Assembly: GCA_023898365.1 (NCBI GenBank)
Contig: CP060219.1
Span: forward strand, 1 to 64,000
Length of the DNA stretch: 64,000 nucleotides
Source of the DNA: Candidatus Woesearchaeota archaeon
Lineage (GTDB): Archaea; Nanobdellota; Nanobdellia; Woesearchaeales; GCA-023898365
Reading direction: 5' to 3'
Below are positions 9,501 to 17,412 of this stretch, piece after piece. The notes under the pieces were generated by a model. It was given only the letters and a program-made list of their open reading frames with translations, ran no database searches and was not told where the DNA came from. Within the stretch, counting starts at the first letter, position 1. Each line of letters begins with the position of its first letter. Made by a program: the position numbers and the translations under genes.

Positions 9501-10656
9501 AAAGCACGTTGACATCTTCATCGAGTACCTCGTAAGAAAAAGACACTCTATTGTCATGTTGAATAATTTCTGATAATTTCGTTGGATATGAAAAGTCAGT
9601 TGCAAAAAAATCTGGAGCTGAAGTATAACTTATCGCGTCATAATATATTTCAGAAACATCCCTGGCCAAATCTTCGTTTAAATTACATAAATCGGGCTGA
9701 TCAGGATTTGCCGATAAGCAATTAAATCTCCGTTCATTATAGAGATCATATTTTTGATTGAGGGTGCTTGGCACATAGCGGGGAGAAAAAGGATTTACTT
9801 TTTCAGCATCAACAGGCGCATACGAAAATACTACTTCGTTATCTAGACCTGGAGGATCAATCAGCGTTACGTCCCATCGATAGAAAAATTTCATGTACAA
9901 ATCGATTCTGTCTTGGCCGTCAATGACACCGAGTGGTTCATCTTCAGGAAGTGCAGAATTTACTCGTTTTCGAGAATACTGTGCATGAGAATATCTGTAC
10001 GTGTACCCGTCAGATGTTGTAACAACCCACCCTTCATCTTCATAACTCTGTTCTCCATCAAGTGCGCCTCCATGCAAGACGCCCGTGATTCTTTTTTTGT
10101 GAATTGCATGAATTCGCGGATCACCCAAGAGTTCATATGTTTCAGTGACTTGATTTCCATCAATTTCTCTCTGTAAAAATACGAGTTCATTACTCTCTTT
10201 TCCAGGGAGTGCAAGAATGTATTGATCGTCAACCCCATTGCCGCTTGCGGCAGGAATCATACGATGAGAAATGAAACCAAATGATTCTAAGTTCCATCCT
10301 GGTGAAAGAAATCCGTCATCTTCATCATAATATACACTGTCTTGACGATGTGTTGGTCCTGGCGTTGCAGGATCATAGATGTAGTTAATCCTTCGCTCCG
10401 TTAATCGCACCCCATCAGTATACACTAATTTTGGTACAATTTGCACTGAGGTAGAAGGAAGTGCATCCATGGTGAACGTTATTCTTGGCATACCCGTTGC
10501 CAAATTTACCACATCAGATGGAATAATTCTGTTTTCGAGAATTGTTGGTTCAAACTTTGATGATTCTTGAAAGTAAATATCATCGATCGTGAATGCGAAG
10601 CTGGCGAGAAGAACAATGAACAGCACACAAGCTTTGGAGGTTAGTTTTCGTTTCAT
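6520..10656 (-). CDS. Giant secreted SpvB/TcB-like and YD-repeat protein, first gene of the RHS cassette
   Basis: 1378 residues from an ATG at 10656 preceded by GAGGGGGAA; an upstream TTG in frame is less likely. MKRKLTSKACVLFIVLLAS is a signal peptide. The N-terminal 350 residues resemble the shell-opening part of SpvB/TcB/RHS proteins: LATGMPRITFTMD, then SPGWNLESFGFISHR and Y-RYSHAQYSRKR patterns. The middle carries long beta-rich segments with possible carbohydrate-binding folds around residues 800-970. YD repeats appear near residues 1180-1260 (YSYDAYRNLVSQSDVLG, YEYNQYNQLSRTRLP, YYEYGPFGVV). The protein ends with a short Cys-containing tail (NCGATVIRCG) instead of the core domain, which is encoded three genes downstream. 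It is the promoter-proximal gene of the cassette. Confidence 0.8.
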   Translation of the reverse strand: MKRKLTSKACVLFIVLLASFAFTIDDIYFQESSKFEPTILENRIIPSDVVNLATGMPRITFTMDALPSTSVQIVPKLVYTDGVRLTERRINYIYDPATPGPTHRQDSVYYDEDDGFLSPGWNLESFGFISHRMIPAASGNGVDDQYILALPGKESNELVFLQREIDGNQVTETYELLGDPRIHAIHKKRITGVLHGGALDGEQSYEDEGWVVTTSDGYTYRYSHAQYSRKRVNSALPEDEPLGVIDGQDRIDLYMKFFYRWDVTLIDPPGLDNEVVFSYAPVDAEKVNPFSPRYVPSTLNQKYDLYNERRFNCLSANPDQPDLCNLNEDLARDVSEIYYDAISYTSAPDFFATDFSYPTKLSEIIQHDNRVSFSYEVLDEDVNVLFTADPQEGVHGGWHIYCRNQAAQGCSPEDVFLDDDEIQLFGLQQGTSWGMYVLFDNLEPYTSYKLVGEIDYGPLNEIGGTYRDGANLFKIMDELPGWSEYTEPGMSSLDVQNGFPVYRFFNYWYYIHSDSYPSTTYHPEFGYRGAVPKYWQMNRYDAQGELLDPCNDEGTPFELDDSSCLGRGVLAWSDSYIVGPYSLDGDEDITSTLKQTVTYDFSTFGPTSEDRAQRYIAFANYLRTGQLANGYPRVRNLRLIKNEPRVVLDTIKIQSGKENRFTYRTLKEFDLDFTNGILSSINECDKIFDRCQKTSFLSDASGSLVSIIYPTLAKISFLKESTSVSKSEPNLWRNYIQEDVLFPEIEPSSIVLAHAYKKLLQKVDYPNIKNSNYLDDEYFETTAGTYFFDAISPWKRSSTCILCVTHYAVPDYPKGIRIFDDGESFQDEGHGIYQDIRYDLEPGEEYTLSVEFMNENLFGLQGRVELHPLFFDVSDTIIPYVTTYADAVFNASDVEEEWVTKHISFIVPVTYKSMRVEISADTDFVGSVRVTKAMLTRGGIEDAGAIDRYETSYDYEEGVIDTDDMVEYVAQITITDSNEDIRQHEFYVSSQGTDERLNGREKTVSIFEKEGDTVRELSRSTTTYELIEEDNNYFVHKQQIETMQFDQSGIPGRTLRTVFQEADQQSCYQPQLILHEEDIALSSDDYAEEFAFVSAGNVSCLPSRIERIKDGEILQKKSINYYEDVFLQGLKKNETHHVLDEPLLDMVVTYSYDAYRNLVSQSDVLGTETTYTYLSPLQGLVATKTNALGQTTVYEYNQYNQLSRTRLPSGISYYYEYGPFGVVNKVQEKGVATRSFYQGPELFEDLSRTCTVTGSCLCDSHVENECQVSQVIELQNFAEDDEFVAVMTDPRIIVDSIILDPYQGSPFFDIGGMYRGQFVIPSSSCYRDYFNRLICSAQYEGEIIDQSEDFTSERYFIFGKVDFQDQTINCGATVIRCG

Positions 10657-10743
10657 TTCCCCCTCAAACAAGCAAGTCGCCCCTTGACAAATAAATTGTT
10701 ATTATTTGAAAGTAGCGAAAGCCTAGTAAATAAACTAGAAATA

Positions 10744-10753
10744 GTTTTTAAAT
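10744..10753 (-). promoter_or_regulatory. Possible TATA element for the RHS cassette
   Basis: On the minus strand ATTTAAAAAC lies about 90 nt upstream of the first cassette gene. The 190-nt gap 10657-10848 is AT-rich and contains no gene I can see; the region also includes a direct TTTATT/TAGT-rich stretch nearer the ATG. The exact element is uncertain. Confidence 0.35.
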
Positions 10754-10848
10754 GTGACCACTATACAGTATATACAAATTTGCACTTTAATTAATAAATG
10801 AAAGGGTGAACAGAGAATGGGAGAAAAATCAAATAACAGACGCGCAAT

Positions 10849-11190
10849 TCACACCAGCTGCAAATCTTGAGTGATGGCATCAATCTTAGCTTCGGCTTCA
10901 GGCCCAATACCAAGACAAGTTACCGTTCCAGGCTCAACAACTGTGTGACCAGCATCAGTAATAATTTTTGCTTTCAGACCAGCATCCTTTGCCTTTGCTG
11001 CAATCTCAGCCAAATGCACCTTATCTTCCGCATAGACGACTATTTTTTTCATGCCTAAACGACGCCATGCTGCAACCTTAAGACGAGAACTTGCAAGAAC
11101 AGCATCAACACTTGCGTGGGCAACTTGCGCAGCCATCTTCCCTTTCGGAAGCTTCAAATCCTTTCGAACCACGATGACTTGTTTAAGCAT
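10849..11190 (-). CDS. pth2: Peptidyl-tRNA hydrolase, Pth2 type
   Basis: 113 residues, the normal size of archaeal Pth2. It hydrolyses peptidyl-tRNA released from stalled ribosomes in the cytosol. Family signatures are visible: KQVIVVRKDLKLPKGKMAAQ at the N-terminus, AHAS near residue 25, W-R-G-KK with VVYAEDK in the middle, and ITDAGHT---PGTVTCLGIGPE near the end. The start at the internal methionine MLKQVIVV (11190) fits family alignments; a 14-residue upstream extension in frame is hydrophobic and unlike the family. It is divergently transcribed from rad50 with an 80-nt shared intergenic region. Confidence 0.93.
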   Translation of the reverse strand: MLKQVIVVRKDLKLPKGKMAAQVAHASVDAVLASSRLKVAAWRRLGMKKIVVYAEDKVHLAEIAAKAKDAGLKAKIITDAGHTVVEPGTVTCLGIGPEAEAKIDAITQDLQLV

Positions 11191-11270
11191 GCACCAACAT
11201 AAGAAGCAGTTCTTTAAAAAAGTTCTTAACACAAAACTTTAATAAAACACAAGGAGTTTCAGAGCGCAGT

Positions 11271-13295
11271 ATGCTTCTTAAAGAGCTCGAATTGGAAAAT
11301 ATCAGATCGTTTACTAAAGAGAAAATTAGTTTTCCTGAGGGAACGACCTTGTTTTCTGGAGATATTGGAAGTGGGAAGACCACTATTCTGCTCGCAATAG
11401 AATTCGCCCTCTTTGGCGTGCAAAAAGGAAATACCTCGGGGTTTGATTTGTTACGACACGGCTCTTCACAAGGTCGAGTCAGACTGACATTCTCTCTGGA
11501 AGATAAAGAAGTTATCATCGAACGAAGTTTGAAACGAACCAACTCTTCCATCAGTCAAGATCGTGCACTTCTCATCGTTAATGGAAAAGCAGAAGAACTC
11601 CTCGCAAAAGAAGTCAAAGCGCGCGTACTTGCATTGCTTAATTATCCAGCAGATCTTCTTACCAAGACAAAATCCCTTGTCTTTCGCTACACCGTGTTTT
11701 GTCCTCAAGATGAAATCAACAGCATTCTTTTAGGACCTGCTGAAGAGCGACTTGAAATTATTCGAAAAATTTTCCATTTTGACAAATATAAGATCATAAA
11801 AGAAAATGCTCAAAACTACGCAAAACATCTTCGCGAGAGAAAAAACATTCTCGAAGCAAAGCTTGAAGAAGTCGTTCGTATTGAAAAACATCTCAAAAGC
11901 CGCGAGGAATTGCTCGCGCAAAACGAAGAGAAACATGCGACGCTCCTTCAAACATTCGCACAACAAAATACGAGTCTTGAAGAAATAGAACAACGAGAAG
12001 TTGCTCTCCAAAAAGAATTACTTAAAGCAAAAGAAAAAGAAGGGATCCGCACAAGAATTGAAGATCTTAACGAACAAATTGAAGCAAACAATAAGCGTAT
12101 ATTGCTTCTTGGCAAAGAAGTCGAAATCCCTGCACTTCCAGAAAAACCACATCACGAAGAAAAACTTTTGCGGGAAAAAGAGCAACAAGCAAAAGAAAAC
12201 ATCATCAAAATTAGAAGCAGTATGGAAAGTGCAAAAACACTTCTTTTGCGAGCACAAGAAATTGCTAAAAAAATCTCTTCACTTTCCTCTTGCCCCTTCT
12301 GTTTACAAGAGGTTTCAGACAATCATAAGAACCACATTTCTGACCACCAACAAGAAATAATAAACCAAGAAAAAACAAACATAGAACAATTTGAAGAAAA
12401 ACTTCAAAAAGTACAGAACGCGCAAAATCAAATCTCGACAATGATTAGCGAATGGGAAAAATTCCATAAAGCAGAAGAACAACAAAGATTTGCACAAGCA
12501 TTAGAAAAAAAGAACACAGAACACAAATCATCGCTTGAAGAAGCAAACACACTTCTCTTAGAAAAAATTTCGGCACTCAAAAAACTTATTACCTCTCAAC
12601 AAGACAAAGAGAACGATAAGAGAATTCAAAATTCTTATGATACACTGCTTAAAGAAAAAAGACATGCTCAAGAATCGCTTCAAAAAACTCAGAATCAAAT
12701 AACATCAATAACCACCGAACAAAAACTCTTTGCTCGCGAAATACAAGAAGGCATGAAAAGAAAAGAAGAACTAGCAAAAGAAAAAAAAGAGAAAGATCGC
12801 GTCATCATCCTTGAAGAGTGGATGAAAACAAAATTTGTCAACCTTGTTAGCACAATGGAGAAGAAATTGCTTGCGTCAATCTACTACGAATTTAATGATC
12901 ATTTCTCAAAATGGTTTCAAACATTAATCGAAAATGAACTCTTCAGCATTAGATTGGACGAATCGTTCACCCCAATCATCGAACAAAACGGATATGAGAC
13001 AACGTTTGCGAACCTTTCAGGAGGAGAAAAAACAAGCGTTAGTCTTGCCTATCGTCTTGCACTTAACAGAGTAGTGAACAATTTTTTAGCTCATATCAAA
13101 ACAAGAGATCTTATCATTCTTGACGAACCAACAACAGGATTTTCAACAGAACAACTTGACAGACTGCTTGAGGTGCTTGAAGAACTTGGCACAACACAGA
13201 AAATAGTAGTATCGCATGAAGCAAAACTGGAAAGCCATGCAGACCACGTTATTACTGTCGAAAAATATAACCACGAATCAAAGGTGAGCATATGA
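11271..13295 (+). CDS. rad50: Compact Rad50-type SMC-like ATPase
   Basis: 674 residues. It is the ATPase and tether of the Mre11-Rad50 double-strand-break repair complex. The N-terminal ABC half contains Walker A GDIGSGKTT (about residue 30) and a Q-loop region FCPQDEINSI. Long coiled coils rich in Glu/Lys run from about 170 to 545 and are broken by a zinc hook CPFC at residues 341-344. The C-terminal half carries signature LSGGEKTS and Walker B LIILDEPTTGF, with a switch histidine VVSHEAKL. Archaeal Rad50 is usually around 850-900 residues, so the coils here are short. No mre11 lies next to it in this window; the following gene overlaps by 4 nt (ATGA). AAGGAG lies 14 nt upstream of the ATG. 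Confidence 0.9.
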   Translation: MLLKELELENIRSFTKEKISFPEGTTLFSGDIGSGKTTILLAIEFALFGVQKGNTSGFDLLRHGSSQGRVRLTFSLEDKEVIIERSLKRTNSSISQDRALLIVNGKAEELLAKEVKARVLALLNYPADLLTKTKSLVFRYTVFCPQDEINSILLGPAEERLEIIRKIFHFDKYKIIKENAQNYAKHLRERKNILEAKLEEVVRIEKHLKSREELLAQNEEKHATLLQTFAQQNTSLEEIEQREVALQKELLKAKEKEGIRTRIEDLNEQIEANNKRILLLGKEVEIPALPEKPHHEEKLLREKEQQAKENIIKIRSSMESAKTLLLRAQEIAKKISSLSSCPFCLQEVSDNHKNHISDHQQEIINQEKTNIEQFEEKLQKVQNAQNQISTMISEWEKFHKAEEQQRFAQALEKKNTEHKSSLEEANTLLLEKISALKKLITSQQDKENDKRIQNSYDTLLKEKRHAQESLQKTQNQITSITTEQKLFAREIQEGMKRKEELAKEKKEKDRVIILEEWMKTKFVNLVSTMEKKLLASIYYEFNDHFSKWFQTLIENELFSIRLDESFTPIIEQNGYETTFANLSGGEKTSVSLAYRLALNRVVNNFLAHIKTRDLIILDEPTTGFSTEQLDRLLEVLEELGTTQKIVVSHEAKLESHADHVITVEKYNHESKVSI

Positions 13296-14749
13296 ACAAA
13301 GCAAAAACAGAATTTTTTTCTGCAGACATGCATAAATTAGTCGGACATATTTGTGAGAAGAACAACGATACCTTAGTAGTGCTTATGCACGGATTTCTTT
13401 CAAGTGATGAACATCCCCCCATCAGTAACTTGTTTGCATCATTAGCAGAAGAGTTCACTGTTTTTTCGTTTGATTTTTCAGGACATGGCGCTTCTCAGGG
13501 AACAATTGGTCAAATGACCCCTGAAAATTATGTGCGAGAAGCAAAGGCAGCCATTCGACTCATGCAAACAAAAATAAGGCCAAAGCAAGTCATTCTCATT
13601 GGCCATTCTATGGGAGGAGTTGTCGCATTAGAACATATCGACCTTGCAGCAGGAGTTATCTGTCTGGGATCGCCAATGCATCCAGATCTCTTCAAACATC
13701 GACATCTCTCACCAGAAGAACAAGAAGAGTTGCAAATGAAAAAAGAAGTAACCACCACTATTTTTGATGAAGAAGTAACCATCACTCAAAATTTCATCGA
13801 TGCATTTGAAGCCCTCTCACCACTTGATCGCATTGCTTCTTCAAAAAAACCCATAATCGTTATGCACGGCGTGAAAGATTCTGCTGTTCCCGTCGAAGAA
13901 GCAAGAGAAGCAATGCAAGCAAATGAATTAGTCGAACTCTATGAGTTTGAGACGGGGCATTTGCTAAAAGGATTTGAAGAAAAAATAGGTCAACTACTCA
14001 GAAAACGCATTCGTGAAGAGTTCTCTGCAGAGCCTCGAAAAGAGCAAAGAAAAACATTTTTAAATCCACCCCCGTTAGTCGAATCTACTAGTTCTCCTGT
14101 TACTCAAACAAGAGATAGTGTTCACACGATGATACAAGAAGGAGATTTTGTGGAAATTGACTTTACTGGAGTAATATCCTCCACTGGCGCAGTTTTTGAT
14201 ACAACAGAACCGAAAGTTGCGCAGGAAGAAGGTCTTGGTGAGGGAAACAATCTGAAGCCAATCATTATTTGCGTTGGAAAAAAACAGATTCTTCCAGGTC
14301 TTGACAAAGCTATTATTGGAAAAGACGTTGGAACGTTTGTCGCGAAAATAACTCCTGAAGAAGGATTCGGAAAAAAAGATCCTTCACTTGTGCGCATGAT
14401 TCCGCTTCGCGTGTTCAAAGAACAAAATATTAGACCACAGGTCGGCATGCCAGTTACGATAAACGGTGTCCAAGGACTGGTTCGCACAGTTTCAAGTGGG
14501 AGAATCCTTGTTGATTTTAACCATCCTCTGTCCAGTCAAGAATTAGACTACCGCGTCACTATCCATCGCCTAATCACCGATCCAAAAGAACAAATCATCG
14601 GCCTCCTTGAGCACATGGGCATCAAGGGAGAAGTTGAGATGCAGGGCGAAACAGCTGTTTGCAAAGCAAATATTCCTGAACAAGCCCAAACCCTTGTTAC
14701 AGACAAGGTTAAAGAGTTGACAGGCAAGTCAGTATTATTTGCAAAGTAA
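13292..14749 (+). CDS. Fusion of an alpha/beta hydrolase and an SlyD-like FKBP peptidyl-prolyl isomerase
   Basis: 485 residues. Residues 1-240 are a serine alpha/beta hydrolase: oxyanion region VLMHGFLSS, nucleophile elbow GHSMGG (near residue 107), acid D in HGVKDSAVP and histidine in ETGHLLKG. After a Pro/Ser/Thr-rich linker (about 245-275), residues 280-485 form an FKBP-type isomerase of the archaeal SlyD type: GDFVEIDFTGVI, PGLDKAIIG, EEGFGKKDPSLV, an IF-like insert, and DFNHPL---LDYRV, then a C-terminal domain as in archaeal long FKBPs. The fold is intact on both sides of the linker with no sign of frameshift. No secretion signal, so it is cytosolic. It overlaps rad50 by 4 nt. The combination suggests folding coupled to hydrolysis of a bound substrate; that is inference. 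Confidence 0.85.
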   Translation: MNKAKTEFFSADMHKLVGHICEKNNDTLVVLMHGFLSSDEHPPISNLFASLAEEFTVFSFDFSGHGASQGTIGQMTPENYVREAKAAIRLMQTKIRPKQVILIGHSMGGVVALEHIDLAAGVICLGSPMHPDLFKHRHLSPEEQEELQMKKEVTTTIFDEEVTITQNFIDAFEALSPLDRIASSKKPIIVMHGVKDSAVPVEEAREAMQANELVELYEFETGHLLKGFEEKIGQLLRKRIREEFSAEPRKEQRKTFLNPPPLVESTSSPVTQTRDSVHTMIQEGDFVEIDFTGVISSTGAVFDTTEPKVAQEEGLGEGNNLKPIIICVGKKQILPGLDKAIIGKDVGTFVAKITPEEGFGKKDPSLVRMIPLRVFKEQNIRPQVGMPVTINGVQGLVRTVSSGRILVDFNHPLSSQELDYRVTIHRLITDPKEQIIGLLEHMGIKGEVEMQGETAVCKANIPEQAQTLVTDKVKELTGKSVLFAK

Positions 14750-14752
14750 AGA

Positions 14753-14762
14753 TTTATAAATA
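14753..14762 (+). promoter_or_regulatory. TATA box of the ftsZ-secE-spt5 operon
   Basis: TTTATAAATA directly follows the stop of the hydrolase-FKBP gene and lies about 50 nt before the ftsZ ATG, leaving a short leader of roughly 25 nt. Confidence 0.7.
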
Positions 14763-14810
14763 TGAATCATCCATCTTTTCCCGTAGGGAGAAGAGGTTTT
14801 TTAGGGAAAA

Positions 14811-15854
14811 ATGGTCGATATATCAAACATTGATGAGGAGCTCGAACAACTCTTAAATCACAAAAAAGCAACAATAAAAGTTGTTGGTGCAGGAGGCGGA
14901 GGCAATAATACCATTAATCGTATTGCAGAAGTAGGTATTGCCGGCGCTGAAACTATTGCAGTTAACACGGATGCGCAAGATTTGCTCTACACATCAGCTG
15001 ATAAAAAAATCCTTATCGGCAGAGAATTAACAAAGGGCATGGGTGCAGGTTCGCAGCCACGACTTGGTGAAGAAGCTGCGAAAGAATCAGAACATGAAAT
15101 TAGGAAAGCCCTTGATGGAGCGGACATGGTCTTCCTTACGTGCGGCATGGGTGGCGGAACAGGAACAGGATCTGCACCAGTTATTGCTGAAGCAGCAAAG
15201 AAAGTAAATGCACTCACCATTGCCATCGTGACTATGCCTTTTAGTATTGAAGGACATCGACGATTAGAAAATGCACAGTATGGACTTACCAAACTTCGGG
15301 AAAATGTTGACACGCTCATCCTTATCCCGAACGACAAACTCCTTGAACTCGCGCCAAACTTGCCACTGCACACTGCATTCAAAATTGCAGACGAAATATT
15401 AACCAACGCAGTTAAAGGCATTGCAGAACTTATCACCAAAGCAGGACTTGTCAATTTAGATTTTGCAGATATCAAAGCAGTCATGGGCGATGGTGGCGTT
15501 GCACTCATCGGACTTGGAGAATCGGACACGTCAAACCGAGCTCTCGAATCAGTTGAAAAGGCAGTAAATAATCCACTCCTTGACGTAGATATTCGAGGAG
15601 CGACAGGCGCCCTCATTAATGTAACGGGAGGAAACGATGTGACGCTTGAAGAAGCAAAGCAGGTTGTCGAGGCAATTTCAGAACGACTTGATCCTGAAGC
15701 GCGCATTATTTGGGGAGCGCAAATCACACCAGACCTTGAAGGAACTATCCGTGTCATGGTCATCATTACCGGTGTACAATCAGAACAAATCTCAACAAAA
15801 GATGAGACGAATAAAGCGTTTAAGGATGACTTAGGCATCGAATTTGTGAATTGA
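14811..15854 (+). CDS. ftsZ: Cell division GTPase FtsZ
   Basis: 347 residues. It is the tubulin-like GTPase that forms the division ring. Signatures: KVVGAGGGGNNTINR at residues 23-37, the tubulin signature GMGGGTGTGSAP (about 112-123), a PFSIEGHRR loop, NDKLLELAP, and the T7-like loop VNLDFADIKAVM. The C-terminal domain ends with IIWGAQITPDLEGTIRVMVIITGV and a short 20-residue tail. It is the first gene of an operon with secE (2-nt gap) and spt5, a common archaeal arrangement. SepF, the archaeal membrane anchor for FtsZ, is also in this window at 22211-22606. Confidence 0.96.
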   Translation: MVDISNIDEELEQLLNHKKATIKVVGAGGGGNNTINRIAEVGIAGAETIAVNTDAQDLLYTSADKKILIGRELTKGMGAGSQPRLGEEAAKESEHEIRKALDGADMVFLTCGMGGGTGTGSAPVIAEAAKKVNALTIAIVTMPFSIEGHRRLENAQYGLTKLRENVDTLILIPNDKLLELAPNLPLHTAFKIADEILTNAVKGIAELITKAGLVNLDFADIKAVMGDGGVALIGLGESDTSNRALESVEKAVNNPLLDVDIRGATGALINVTGGNDVTLEEAKQVVEAISERLDPEARIIWGAQITPDLEGTIRVMVIITGVQSEQISTKDETNKAFKDDLGIEFVN

Positions 15855-15856
15855 AA

Positions 15857-16027
15857 ATGGTTACGAAAAAAATTGCTGAATACAAGAGGATTCTTCGTAT
15901 CACGAAGAAACCTGATAGAAAAGAGTTTTCTTCAACGATGAAGATCTCCGCTCTCGGAATAGTCGTTATTGGCCTCATAGGCTTTGTGTTTATGATAATT
16001 AAGGAGTATTTGGCAAAAATTTTTTAG
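15857..16027 (+). CDS. secE: Preprotein translocase subunit SecE (Sec61 gamma)
   Basis: A 56-codon gene between ftsZ and spt5. The product has a basic amphipathic N-terminal half (KKIAEYKRILRITKKPDRKEF) followed by one membrane segment ALGIVVIGLIGFVFMIIKEYL, exactly the architecture of archaeal SecE/Sec61gamma, which clamps SecY in the membrane. Length (56 aa) is normal. It starts 2 nt after the ftsZ stop and ends 7 nt before spt5; the secE-spt5 pairing is conserved in archaea and supports the call. Confidence 0.92.
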   Translation: MVTKKIAEYKRILRITKKPDRKEFSSTMKISALGIVVIGLIGFVFMIIKEYLAKIF

Positions 16028-16034
16028 GTGAAAA

Positions 16035-16508
16035 ATGGAAGGAAATACAGAAACCAAGGAAACACACATCTTCGCTGTTCGCACATCACCAAACAAAGAA
16101 GATCAAGTGGTGAGTTTCTTAGTGAGCAATATTGAGAGAAAAAACCTTGGCGTGTACGCGGTCGTTCGACCGCATGGTACTAAAGGATACATCTTTGTAG
16201 AATCTCCAACGAAAAGAGATGCTGAGGAAGCAGTTTTTGGCATTCCGTACGCACGAGGCGTTCTTCGAGGAGAGATCGAGTTTTCAGAAATAGCTCACAT
16301 GCTTGAGCAAGTCAAGCGAGAAGCTAACGTTAAGAAAAATGACATTGCTGAAATCATTAGCGGTCCTTTCAAACGAGAAAAATGTAAGATTTCTCGGGTT
16401 GACAAAACCAAGGAAGAAGTTGTCGTTGAGCTTCTTGAAGCTGCAGTGCCTATCCCCATCACTCTAAAGTTTGATGCCATTCGGGTTATTAGACGTGAAG
16501 AGGATTAA
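16035..16508 (+). CDS. spt5: Transcription elongation factor Spt5 (archaeal NusG homologue)
   Basis: 157 residues. It binds the RNA polymerase clamp with Spt4 and increases processivity. The NGN domain (about residues 10-95) has IFAVRTSPNKEDQVVSFL and a KGYIFVES strand; a KOW domain follows from about residue 100 (ISGPFKREKCKISRVDKTKEEVVVELLEA). Length is normal. GGTG lies just upstream of the ATG (AGGTGAAAA). It is last in the ftsZ operon and is followed by runs of T. Confidence 0.95.
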   Translation: MEGNTETKETHIFAVRTSPNKEDQVVSFLVSNIERKNLGVYAVVRPHGTKGYIFVESPTKRDAEEAVFGIPYARGVLRGEIEFSEIAHMLEQVKREANVKKNDIAEIISGPFKREKCKISRVDKTKEEVVVELLEAAVPIPITLKFDAIRVIRREED

Positions 16509-16511
16509 GAA

Positions 16512-16535
16512 TTTTTTTTAGATTATCTTTTTTTT
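16512..16535 (+). terminator. Oligo-T terminator after spt5
   Basis: Two T tracts of eight and nine residues lie within 25 nt of the spt5 stop. Archaeal RNA polymerase terminates at such tracts without a hairpin. The next gene is on the opposite strand. Confidence 0.5.
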
Positions 16536-16556
16536 CTATGAAACTTTAAGAATTGT

Positions 16557-16904
16557 TCACTCGTGCGTTCTTTTTAGCTCTTCAAGGAGACGGTAGAGCC
16601 CATCAGGATTAATTGGAGAAGCATCCTGTTCTTCTATTGAAAAGAATGCGCTCGTCGCTTCAGGAGAAGCAGCAAGTACTGTTGCAAGGGTTAGACGATC
16701 AGATTTGCCAAGAACTATCGGAACTTCTAGAGCGAAACCGTGCTCGCCATTGAGAGGAACAAGTTCAACTCCTCTTTCTGCATGAAGCTGCGCATACGTC
16801 ACCAAGCGAAAAATAAGATGATCATATTGGTTTCTAGGTACTTCAACATGAGAGGGATCAAATCGATACAGTTGCTCCGCAGGTATAAATCGGTCAATCG
16901 ACAT
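16557..16904 (-). CDS. Hypothetical cytosolic protein
   Basis: 115 residues, no membrane segment, no signal peptide and no motif I recognise. The sequence opens MSIDRFIPAEQLYRFDP, is mixed alpha/beta in character and ends with a helix LYRLLEELKRTHE. It stands alone between the spt5 terminator and the aEF-1beta gene. Base composition and codon use look like those of its neighbours, so I take it as a real gene. Function unknown. Confidence 0.55.
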   Translation of the reverse strand: MSIDRFIPAEQLYRFDPSHVEVPRNQYDHLIFRLVTYAQLHAERGVELVPLNGEHGFALEVPIVLGKSDRLTLATVLAASPEATSAFFSIEEQDASPINPDGLYRLLEELKRTHE

Positions 16905-16986
16905 GGCATAAAGTAACTACTATTCGATTATAAATTTTATGATAATTTATTTCAAAAAAGAAAGAGAAAAAGAATGAAAAAGCAAT

Positions 16987-17265
16987 CTACCCAAGTGTCC
17001 TTCTTACATCAATAACTTCAACACTCGAAACATCATCAAAAGCTGCAATTACTTCTTCAAGAGGATCGGTGGTGCCAATGTTTTCATCCATTACCCACGT
17101 TGCATGAAGTTCATTGAGACCAAAAGCAAGAGGTTTTTTTTCAAAACGAATTTGCTCTTCCTTACAAAAATTCGTAATTGCTTCTTTTGTTTTTACCTGC
17201 AACGCTGCCAAGTCAACATCAGGAGACTCAGGCATTACTTTAAGAGTTATCATCACATCTGCCAT
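16987..17265 (-). CDS. ef1b: Translation elongation factor aEF-1 beta (guanine exchange factor)
   Basis: 92 residues, the normal length. It promotes GDP/GTP exchange on aEF-1alpha. The ferredoxin-like fold is recognisable: ADVMITLKVMPESPDVDLAA, then PLAFGLNELHATWVMDE (typical PIAFGLKAL- segment), and the ending SSVEVIDVRRTLG. Transcribed alone on the minus strand; divergent from the zinc-ribbon gene. Confidence 0.93.
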   Translation of the reverse strand: MADVMITLKVMPESPDVDLAALQVKTKEAITNFCKEEQIRFEKKPLAFGLNELHATWVMDENIGTTDPLEEVIAAFDDVSSVEVIDVRRTLG

Positions 17266-17327
17266 ATCAAAAAAAAAACTAAGAAGTGTTTAAAAAAGTT
17301 ATGGGAAAAAGTATAAACGATACACAG

Positions 17328-17337
17328 TATATAAATA
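17328..17337 (+). promoter_or_regulatory. TATA box for the zinc-ribbon/DUF4346 pair
   Basis: TATATAAATA lies about 75 nt before the ATG at 17413; a second weaker AT-rich candidate lies closer at about 17360. The leader ends with a clear GAGGTGA ribosome binding site. Confidence 0.45.
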
Positions 17338-17412
17338 ACTCAACCCCCATAAACAAAAAGATTAAAAAGAACGCCTAATTAGTTCAAAGTAGTATTTTCG
17401 AGGTGAAAACAT

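Noticed and set aside
14987..15838. Long open frame of 283 codons opposite ftsZ
   Set aside because: It is the antisense shadow of ftsZ; its Ser/Pro-rich translation reflects codon bias and matches no family.
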